Positions 34,273-41,086 of a DNA stretch of 64,000 nt are shown piece after piece; the stretch's first letter is position 1, and each line of letters begins with the position of its first letter. A program made the position numbers and the translations under genes. The DNA comes from Acetatifactor muris. GTDB lineage: Bacteria; Bacillota; Clostridia; Lachnospirales; Lachnospiraceae. The notes under the pieces are model-generated. The model saw only the letters and a list, made by a program, of their open reading frames with translations, was not told the origin of the DNA and made no database searches. Where the stretch lies: the NCBI GenBank assembly GCA_023663635.1, contig JAMPHD010000003.1:95079-159078 (forward strand). The letters are read 5' to 3'.

Positions 34273-35893
34273 TTTGTTTCCTCCCCGCGCCGAATATTTC
34301 CTCCGCCCGGCTCATGCCGCAGACGGACATGGCGATAAAAACAGGCAGAAATATATAGAGATATTTCGCTCCGGACTCAAACAGCATGAGATAGACCAAA
34401 ATGCCGATGGTCATGATCGGAAAGACGATGCCGTACTCTTTTCTTCCTCTCGCCAAGATCACTCCCGGAACTCCCAACAGGATAAAGATCCACGCCAGTT
34501 CCGCCAAAGTGTCATATTTTGACTGATTGGCGCCTCCGGGGACAAAGAGGGAACGCATATATCCCGCGAGGATATTGTCATGGGTCAGATCCTCCGGAAA
34601 AGGCTCGTAATACAGTACCCCCGTCCACGCGAAAGTTCCGTCATTAAAGCTTTTCACGAGCTTTTTCAGACAAAAATACATTGTCCCAAAAACGCCCCTG
34701 TCCCGAATCCTCTCCCATGCACGCTCCATACAGGCGGCATTCCTGTCCGCCTTGCTGAACTGGAACTCTCCGAAGATTCCGTAGTCCTCCGTGGTGAAAC
34801 TCCCGGTGGTCGTCTCATTCGTGCCCATATAGAAGAAATATTGAGCCGTGGCCTCGATCTCCTCATTGTACTCCAGCTCCATATCTTTGATGATATAGTC
34901 CATGGCAAGAGAATTTCCCCCATACAGAATGCCCGTAAAAACGAGACCCAGGATCAGGTAAATTCCGGCAGAGCGCATATCGTTCTTCCGTTCGATGCCT
35001 TTCTCACGCGCGAACCGAAACAGGGTTTCCAAAAAGCGGATACCCTCCGCCGCCAACACCGCAAGCACCGCGATATACGCGTTTGGTTTCATGAATCCAC
35101 CCACCGACCCTGCCAAAAGGGAGAAGAACAACAGCAGGATTTTCCCAAAGGTACGCTCATGATCCCGGCTGCACAGATACAGCAGGATACACAGCACCGG
35201 GAAAAGGATTCCGTAGCTGTCCGTATAGGGGATGCCTTTCCACGGGGAAAGCCCCGCTGTCACAAAATAGAGCGCGAAAGTGATCAGCACCGCGACAACA
35301 TTGCGGGTCAGCTTTTTTACGATCTCACAGCAGCAAAATCCCGCCGCCGTGACCATCAGACAGCCGGTCATGATCCACAGATATTCCGGGTTGTGCCCGA
35401 ACCGGGTCCACCCCTCCGCCAGTCTGTAAAGCCGCCCCAGAACATAGGTGATCGGCAGATTATTGTAATTCATGGAAAATACGAATTGATAGCCGAAAGG
35501 CACCCTGTGCGCCACATCCTTGGCCGCTTCCCTCACAATGCCCTGATCCACCGACATATCAAAGACCGTCTCCCGGGAAAGCCACAAACTGAAAAAGTAA
35601 AAACCTATAAAAAGCGCTGCCAAGATCACATTCAGCCACCGGTCCGTGCGCTCGGTAAACGCGATCTTTCTGCCCTGACGGATCAGCCACAGACAGATTC
35701 CGACCGCCGCCAGCGCGACCGGAGTCAACAGCGCGTTGGGCACTAAGATATCCGCCTTCGCGTCCTCAAAATACTCCATGTTGTTACCGATGAACAGGAC
35801 GCAAAACAGAACCGGAAGGAACAACATGAGCATGATGATATTCAATATTTTCCACACATCGATCAAAGACTTCTCTTTACCACGCTCCGCCAT
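34256..35893 (-). CDS. Polytopic membrane protein, GT-C glycosyltransferase-like
   Basis: A 545-residue protein with about 11-12 hydrophobic spans. A large extracytoplasmic loop near residues 85-140 (SRETVFDMSVDQGIVREAA...FSMNYNNLPITYVLG) and a long C-terminal loop (residues about 340-455) give the look of GT-C fold mannosyl- or arabinosyltransferases, which use lipid-linked sugars. A catalytic Asp could lie in the first loop (VFDMSVDQG). I cannot assign donor or acceptor. Upstream of the HD gene and 16 bp downstream of the VWA gene, so possibly part of one transcript. Confidence 0.65.
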   Translation of the reverse strand: MAERGKEKSLIDVWKILNIIMLMLFLPVLFCVLFIGNNMEYFEDAKADILVPNALLTPVALAAVGICLWLIRQGRKIAFTERTDRWLNVILAALFIGFYFFSLWLSRETVFDMSVDQGIVREAAKDVAHRVPFGYQFVFSMNYNNLPITYVLGRLYRLAEGWTRFGHNPEYLWIMTGCLMVTAAGFCCCEIVKKLTRNVVAVLITFALYFVTAGLSPWKGIPYTDSYGILFPVLCILLYLCSRDHERTFGKILLLFFSLLAGSVGGFMKPNAYIAVLAVLAAEGIRFLETLFRFAREKGIERKNDMRSAGIYLILGLVFTGILYGGNSLAMDYIIKDMELEYNEEIEATAQYFFYMGTNETTTGSFTTEDYGIFGEFQFSKADRNAACMERAWERIRDRGVFGTMYFCLKKLVKSFNDGTFAWTGVLYYEPFPEDLTHDNILAGYMRSLFVPGGANQSKYDTLAELAWIFILLGVPGVILARGRKEYGIVFPIMTIGILVYLMLFESGAKYLYIFLPVFIAMSVCGMSRAEEIFGAGRKQNADRE

Positions 35894-35909
35894 TGCAGTT
35901 TCTCCTTCG

Positions 35910-37112
35910 TTATCGGTTCACCATCAGTTTGACCATGGCCTGATTCAGGCCGTCCACCGTGAGTTTATACATGGGAAACAATTCCTTCACCGCCGTCTCA
36001 GCCTCCCGCCACGGCGCATGCCCGGGGGCCATCTTGGGATTCAGCCAGACCACCTTTTTGTAATGGCGTTTCACAAGCTGCAGCCACTCATAGCCGGAGA
36101 GTCCCCCGTTGGGTCCTCTGTAATTGCCCGTGTCGGAGTACAGCTCCTCCGGCGCCATGGCGGCATCCCCCACAATGATGACCTTGTAGTCGCTGTCCAC
36201 ATTGCGGAACAGCCAGTCCGTGTCCACCCAGTCGCCGTTCTCACATTCCGGAGTCTTGTAGAGCTTGGAATAAATACAATTGTGAAAATAATAAGTCTTC
36301 ACGTCTTTGTAATGATTGGATTTGTGCACCGCCTGAAAGAGATCGTTCAACAGATTGCTGAAGGGGATCATGGTGCCGCCGGAATCCATGAGCAACAAAA
36401 GTTTCACCGCATTCTTGCGGGGTTTCTTCATGACGATCTGCAGACAGCCCCCGTTATTGCAGGTCTTATCCACCGTCCCGTCGATATCCAGTTCGCTCTC
36501 CGGAATGTCCAGTCGGGAGGAAAATTGTCTGAGCTTGCGGAAGGCGAGCTGAAACTGTCTGTTGTCCAACACCTTGTCATCTCTGAAGTCCCGATACTTG
36601 CGGGCGCCGACCACCGCAAAGGCCGACTGATACCCGGTCTTGCCGCCCACGCGGACACCGCCCACATTGCCGCCCGTATTGCCGAAAGAGGTCTTTCCCA
36701 TGGTGCCGATCCAGAAACTTCCGCCGTTATGCTCCTCATTCTGATCCTTCAGGCGCTGCTTGAAGGTCTCCTCCACATCTTCTTTGTCGATCTGAAGATC
36801 CTCCATCCGATTCAGGTGATCTCTGGCCTCCTCGTGGGCAAGTTCCATCATATCCGATTTGTCCAACCACCGCAGCATCTGCGCGCCCACTTCCGTCTCA
36901 TGTTGAGCCGCCTTAAAACACTCCTCAAAGGCTATATCAAATTTATCAAAGTCCGTCTCACTCTTTACCAGGATCATGCGCGCCACATAGTAAAACTGCG
37001 TGAGGGAACTGCCGCAAAGCCCTTTGTCCAAGGCCTCCTGCAAAGTCAGAAACTCCCCCAACGTGACATGCAACCCCTTCTCCCGCAAAGCCTCAAAAAA
37101 TTTGACAAACAT
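35910..37112 (-). CDS. VWA-domain protein, CoxE-like
   Basis: A 400-residue protein with a C-terminal von Willebrand A domain. The metal-ion adhesion motif reads LLLMDSGGTMIPFS near residue 240 (a DSGGT variant of DxSxS), with IIVGDAAMAPEEL later in the domain. The N-terminal half is helical and charged; EEHNGGSFWIGTMGKTSFGNTGG is glycine-rich. It is encoded 27 bp after a MoxR ATPase; such pairs act as chaperone-like machines that insert cofactors or remodel complexes. The client is unknown. Confidence 0.88.
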   Translation of the reverse strand: MFVKFFEALREKGLHVTLGEFLTLQEALDKGLCGSSLTQFYYVARMILVKSETDFDKFDIAFEECFKAAQHETEVGAQMLRWLDKSDMMELAHEEARDHLNRMEDLQIDKEDVEETFKQRLKDQNEEHNGGSFWIGTMGKTSFGNTGGNVGGVRVGGKTGYQSAFAVVGARKYRDFRDDKVLDNRQFQLAFRKLRQFSSRLDIPESELDIDGTVDKTCNNGGCLQIVMKKPRKNAVKLLLLMDSGGTMIPFSNLLNDLFQAVHKSNHYKDVKTYYFHNCIYSKLYKTPECENGDWVDTDWLFRNVDSDYKVIIVGDAAMAPEELYSDTGNYRGPNGGLSGYEWLQLVKRHYKKVVWLNPKMAPGHAPWREAETAVKELFPMYKLTVDGLNQAMVKLMVNR

Positions 37113-37139
37113 ACGATTCTCCTCTGATTCCGCGACCGG

Positions 37140-37958
37140 CTACAGATTGGTGGAATGCTTTACCAACTCCATATCCTCATCCTTCTTCACCACCACGCCG
37201 ATGAAAGGCAGCGCGGATTTGATGGTCTCCGTGGGAATGCCGCCGATCTGCAGCGCGTTGATCCAGTCTATCAGTTCCGAGGTGCTCGGTTTCTTGCGAA
37301 TATCCCTCATGCCGCGGATATTGTAAAACACTTCCATGGCCTGTGCCAACAGATGCTCCTCCACGTCGGGGAAATGTACTTTCACGATCTGAGCCATCAG
37401 CTCCTTATCCGGAAAATCAATGTAATGAAAAATACAGCGCCGCAGAAACGCGTCCGGCAACTCCTTCTCCGCGTTGGAAGTGATGATGACAATGGGGCGA
37501 TGCTTTGCCCGCACCGTGCGCTTGGTCTCATTGATGTAAAATTCCATCTGGTCAAGCTCCCACAGCAGATCATTGGGAAACTCCAGATCCGCCTTGTCGA
37601 TCTCATCGATCAAAAGCACCACCTGCTCCTCGCTCTCAAAAGCCTCCCCCAGTTTGCCGAGCTTGATATAGCGGGCGATATCATCCACGCCCTCCTCGCC
37701 GAACTGTCCGTCATAGAGACGCTGGATGGTGTCGTACACATACAGCCCCTCCTGCGCCTTGGTGGTGGACTTGATATTCCATATGATGAGCCGCTTGTTG
37801 AGCGCCTTGGCCACCGCCTCCGCCAACATCGTCTTGCCGGTGCCCGGCTCCCCCTTGATGAGCAGGGGTTTCTGCAGAGCCATCGCGATATTCACGCCGG
37901 CCATCAGCTCCTCGCTCGCCACATATTCCCTTGTTCCCTGAAATTCCTGATTGTCCAT
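37140..37958 (-). CDS. MoxR family AAA+ ATPase
   Basis: A 272-residue AAA+ ATPase. Walker A is KGEPGTGKTMLAEAVA near residue 40, Walker B VVLLIDEIDKAD near 120, sensor 1 VIITSNAEKELPDAFLRRC and the arginine finger region around FLRRCIFHYIDFPD. Partner of the VWA protein encoded next. The start at 37958 (MDNQEFQGTREY) is preferred because AGGA precedes it at suitable distance; the ATG at 37970 is four codons earlier. Confidence 0.93.
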   Translation of the reverse strand: MDNQEFQGTREYVASEELMAGVNIAMALQKPLLIKGEPGTGKTMLAEAVAKALNKRLIIWNIKSTTKAQEGLYVYDTIQRLYDGQFGEEGVDDIARYIKLGKLGEAFESEEQVVLLIDEIDKADLEFPNDLLWELDQMEFYINETKRTVRAKHRPIVIITSNAEKELPDAFLRRCIFHYIDFPDKELMAQIVKVHFPDVEEHLLAQAMEVFYNIRGMRDIRKKPSTSELIDWINALQIGGIPTETIKSALPFIGVVVKKDEDMELVKHSTNL

Positions 37959-37970
37959 TTTAATCCTCAT

Positions 37971-38071
37971 TTCTGAGCGACTTGTCGCGAAGAGGCGACG
38001 AGAAATTCGCGAAGGCGATTTCCCGTCGCCGGCAAGGCTGTTTGTTTTCGCTCAGAAACAAACAGCCTTAT
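37971..38071. repeat. Hairpin-rich element upstream of the MoxR gene
   Basis: A 100-bp stretch with nested inverted repeats. The strongest is a perfect 14-bp stem (AAGGCTGTTTGTTT at 38034-38047 with its complement at 38056-38069) and an 8-nt loop. The loop sequence TCGCTCAG is itself complementary to CTGAGCGA at 37973-37980, and further GCGA/TCGC arms occur between. It could be a terminator, a regulatory RNA structure or a small non-coding mobile repeat. The gene-free interval 37971-38325 is filled by this element, about 60 bp of unremarkable DNA and the 71-bp repeat. Confidence 0.6.
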
Positions 38072-38133
38072 CCGTGATTATTCCCATCTTACACTATTCC
38101 ACACGCAAAAGCAAGCTTGCGTTTCAACCGTTT

Positions 38134-38315
38134 TCATGATACCATAAATTGCAAAGCAATCTATGGTCGGATGGCCATGCGGCCGTTCCATGCCCGGAAT
38201 AAGGTCATGATACCATAAATTGCAAAGCAATCTATGGTCGGATGGCCATGCGGCCGTTCCATGCCCGGAATAAGGTCGCAATACCATAAAAAATTGCAAA
38301 GCAATTTAGGATCGG
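38134..38315. repeat. 71-bp tandem repeat, about 2.5 copies, upstream of metF
   Basis: Two adjacent identical 71-bp copies (38134-38204 and 38205-38275) are followed by a third, partial and diverged copy (38276-38315) that runs up to the metF ribosome-binding site. Each copy contains an 11-bp hairpin with an AAA loop (CCATAAATTGC / GCAATCTATGG) and a GGCCATGCGGCC imperfect palindrome. Read on the minus strand it gives an open frame, but that is a by-product of the repeat. It resembles REP/BIME-type intergenic repeats. Confidence 0.9.
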
Positions 38316-38325
38316 AGGAAAAGTC

Positions 38326-39177
38326 ATGTCAAATACGGCACATTATCATCAGACATTGTCACTGGAGGTGTTCCCTCCCAAAAAAGAGGATGAATTTGAC
38401 TCCGCCTATGAGGTTTTGAATCAACTCAGCGCCCTGCATCCCGCCTTTATCAGCGTGACCTACGGCGCGGGCGGCAGCCGCTCCAAGAAGACCGTGGACA
38501 TCGCCTCCTACATACAGAACACGCTCCACATCCCCGCTCTGGCCCATATGACCTGCGTGGGGAGCAAAAAGGAAGATCTGTTGCGCGTGTATGAAGATCT
38601 GAAAGCCGCCAATGTGACCCGGGTGCTCGCCCTGCGCGGCGACCGGCCCAAAGACATGACGGATGAGCAGTACGAGTCCCGTGATTTTGCCCATGCGGGG
38701 GATATGATCGCCTTTTTGAAAGAGCGCACGGATCTGGAGATCGCCGGAGCCTGCTATCCGGAGAAGCACCCGGAATCCTTCAGCCTGGAGGCGGATCTGC
38801 AGTATTTGAGACAAAAACAGGACGCGGGAGCTGACTTTTTTATCACACAGATGTTTTTCGACAATGACTATTTTTATACCTTCAGGGACCGCGCGTTACA
38901 AAAAGGCATCACTCTGCCCATTCACGCGGGCATCATGCCCATCACCACCGCCAAACAGATCGGCACGTCCATCTCCCTGTCCGGCTCCAGCATCCCCAAA
39001 GCGCTGTCGGACATCATCGCCAAATACAGCGACAACGCGGAGGATATGCGCAAGGCCGGCATCGACTACTGCATACGGCAGATCTTGGATCTGAAACAGA
39101 TCGGCGTGGACGGCATTCATATTTACTCCATGAACAAGCCCAAGACTACGGCGGAGATCGTCAGAGCGATCAAATGA
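38326..39177 (+). CDS. metF: Methylenetetrahydrofolate reductase
   Basis: A 283-residue flavoprotein TIM barrel that reduces 5,10-methylene-THF to 5-methyl-THF for methionine synthesis or the Wood-Ljungdahl pathway. Motifs: LSLEVFPPKKE (catalytic Glu), FISVTYGAGGS, HMTCVGSKKEDL, VLALRGDRP and FITQMFFDND. The start at 38326 has a GGAGGAAAA site. It is one of only three plus-strand genes in the window and has no metV beside it; the 71-bp repeat lies directly upstream. Confidence 0.96.
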   Translation: MSNTAHYHQTLSLEVFPPKKEDEFDSAYEVLNQLSALHPAFISVTYGAGGSRSKKTVDIASYIQNTLHIPALAHMTCVGSKKEDLLRVYEDLKAANVTRVLALRGDRPKDMTDEQYESRDFAHAGDMIAFLKERTDLEIAGACYPEKHPESFSLEADLQYLRQKQDAGADFFITQMFFDNDYFYTFRDRALQKGITLPIHAGIMPITTAKQIGTSISLSGSSIPKALSDIIAKYSDNAEDMRKAGIDYCIRQILDLKQIGVDGIHIYSMNKPKTTAEIVRAIK

Positions 39178-39197
39178 TAATTTTTCGATTTTTCAAC

Positions 39198-39776
39198 CTA
39201 TTCTACCATGCGTCCGCATTCCATGCACATGGCCTGTCCCACCGCGATGGCGGCTCCGCATATGCAGGTCTTACCCAAGCCGCCGGACTCTCTGCTTTTG
39301 AGTTCTGCCACGCTTGCCCCGCAGTGATTGCAGAACTTGGCGTCTGATGAGAGTTTCGCGCCGCAGTTACAGACGATCACATCCTTGACCTTTTTGCCGC
39401 AATTCGGACAGAACTGATCGTTTTTGGAGAGTTTCGCGCCGCATTCACAGACATTCCTGGGCGCTTTCATCTTCTCCAATTTCTCTATCGTCTTGTCCAG
39501 TTCGTCCAACTGCGTGTCAATCTCCGTCAGCTTGCCGAAATCCCCCTGCAATTCCTCATGTTCCAGCTTGCCCTCGCGATACAGATTATATGCGGCCATT
39601 CCCAGATAGCACAGATATTTCTGCTTGTCCTGCATGAGGCTGTTCCGCTGATTCTTGGCGCTGCCCAGACTGATCTTCTCTTCCTTCTGAGCCGCGCTTT
39701 TCTCTGTGGATCCCTTGGTCTTTTCCAACACACTGCTAAACTTACTCTGAATTTTCCCGAAAGCATCTCCCGCCAT
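39198..39776 (-). CDS. Zinc-ribbon protein with N-terminal coiled coil, dynamin-cassette gene 3
   Basis: A 192-residue protein. Residues 1-105 are charged and helical with a likely coiled coil (LTEIDTQLDELDKTIEKLEKMK). The C-terminal half holds three zinc ribbons: Cys pairs 110/112 with 123/126, 136/138 with 149/152, and 171/173 with 184/187. No enzymatic motif is visible, so it is likely an adaptor. It is encoded 26 bp after the two-span helical protein and is the last gene of the dynamin-like cassette, convergent with metF. Confidence 0.75.
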   Translation of the reverse strand: MAGDAFGKIQSKFSSVLEKTKGSTEKSAAQKEEKISLGSAKNQRNSLMQDKQKYLCYLGMAAYNLYREGKLEHEELQGDFGKLTEIDTQLDELDKTIEKLEKMKAPRNVCECGAKLSKNDQFCPNCGKKVKDVIVCNCGAKLSSDAKFCNHCGASVAELKSRESGGLGKTCICGAAIAVGQAMCMECGRMVE

Positions 39777-39802
39777 TTGTCATTCCCCGCTTTCTATATT
39801 GT

Positions 39803-41086
39803 TTACATACTCTTATTTACATACTCCATATATGCATGCTGCAGTTTCCGCAGTTCGCTCCCGGCGCTCCCGCCGCCGGTTTTCCCGGGTTCGCCTGTGC
39901 CCAACTTTTCAAACAACAGGGCATGTTTTTGCATATAGCGCTCCGCGATAAATTTCTCCTTGTCCGTCAGGATCCTCTGTATCTCGCCCCGGATGTTCAG
40001 ATTTCGGAGAAATTTCTCCGCCTCCGGGCGCACCACCGCCTGTTGCTTGCGATAGAGGCTCTTTTGCCGCCTTTTCCCTATGATCTTTATGTAAATAAAA
40101 TAGAGCCAGCCCACAAAGAAAAACAGGGTCAAAAACTCAACCGTGATGGCGAACGCCTCCCCATGATCCGCGGCAAACTGAAGAAGGACCTGTGCCAGAT
40201 TAAGCAGCCATTCCCGATTTTCCGAGCCCTTTTGGACCGCATCCTGCATCCAAGTGAGCAGGAAGTTCATCAGCTTGTCCACCCAGGTTTCCTTCTGAAT
40301 GATATAATTGTCGATCACATGTTTTGCGACATACAGGAGCAACGGCAAGAGTTTCAAAGCGAGGGTCAAACGGTTGGCTCTCGCCGCGATTTTCTCCATC
40401 CTGACGCCGACCCGATCCGTAAATTCCCTAAAGGGTTCCTCCGGATACTTATAGCTTTGATCCTCGGCCAAAAGATTTCTCTGCATACTGTCATAATTCG
40501 CCAAAACCGTGTCATTCATCTCCCGGTTACTCACATGGTACGCCGCGATCTTGGTCTCCACAAATGCCTTTCTGACCCTCTCCATGCAAAAGTCATACTC
40601 ATACATGACATTTTCCGTAAATTCCTTTAGCACGGAACGAATGTTGGCGCTTAGACGCAGTCTGCTCCGATTCACCAATTCAGAGAAATTTTCCCGTTCT
40701 TTCATGCGGTCGCCGTTTAAGGCGACATTCATCTCCGTCAGAAACTCATTCTCATACTGCTCTATGAGAGCCGTCTGCTCCGCGCACTTGCGCTCGGCCA
40801 TGGCAAGACATTCCTGACGGCATTCCTCCAACTTTCTTCGCACGTCATCAGAGAACTTTTGCCTGTCCGAATTCGCGCCGGTCTCCTGCGAGGCCGTCCC
40901 GTCCGCCTGCTCCAACAGAAAAGTGATCGTATCTCCAACCCTTCGGATCTCCCGCTCTCTCTGTTCTTTTGTCAGATCCGATTGCAGCAGTCCAAGACAT
41001 TCCTCCATCGCGTCACAGGTCCTGCGGTTGCCGTCATGCACGCGCAGAAATTCCAACAGATTCCGGACGATCTCAACAATATCCAT
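39803..41086 (-). CDS. Helical protein with two membrane spans, dynamin-cassette gene 2
   Basis: A 427-residue protein of unknown family. The first 240 residues are charged and helical, reminiscent of dynamin stalk regions, but no GTPase motif is present. Two membrane spans lie at about residues 240-261 (LALKLLPLLLYVAKHVI) and 312-336 (AITVEFLTLFFFVGWLYF), and a basic cytoplasmic tail follows. The ATG at 41086 (MDIVEIVRN) is chosen over the TTG at 41107; it overlaps the GTPase gene by 14 bp, so the two are likely made together. Possibly a membrane partner of the GTPase. Confidence 0.75.
   Translation of the reverse strand: MDIVEIVRNLLEFLRVHDGNRRTCDAMEECLGLLQSDLTKEQREREIRRVGDTITFLLEQADGTASQETGANSDRQKFSDDVRRKLEECRQECLAMAERKCAEQTALIEQYENEFLTEMNVALNGDRMKERENFSELVNRSRLRLSANIRSVLKEFTENVMYEYDFCMERVRKAFVETKIAAYHVSNREMNDTVLANYDSMQRNLLAEDQSYKYPEEPFREFTDRVGVRMEKIAARANRLTLALKLLPLLLYVAKHVIDNYIIQKETWVDKLMNFLLTWMQDAVQKGSENREWLLNLAQVLLQFAADHGEAFAITVEFLTLFFFVGWLYFIYIKIIGKRRQKSLYRKQQAVVRPEAEKFLRNLNIRGEIQRILTDKEKFIAERYMQKHALLFEKLGTGEPGKTGGGSAGSELRKLQHAYMEYVNKSM

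Noticed and set aside
38078..38299. 73-codon minus-strand frame over the 71-bp repeat
   Set aside because: The protein is only the repeat translated twice, in shifted frames of the same unit; no ribosome-binding site or membrane or domain feature supports it.
38134..38315. CRISPR-like array
   Set aside because: The 71-bp units are contiguous with no variable spacers between them, and no cas genes are present.
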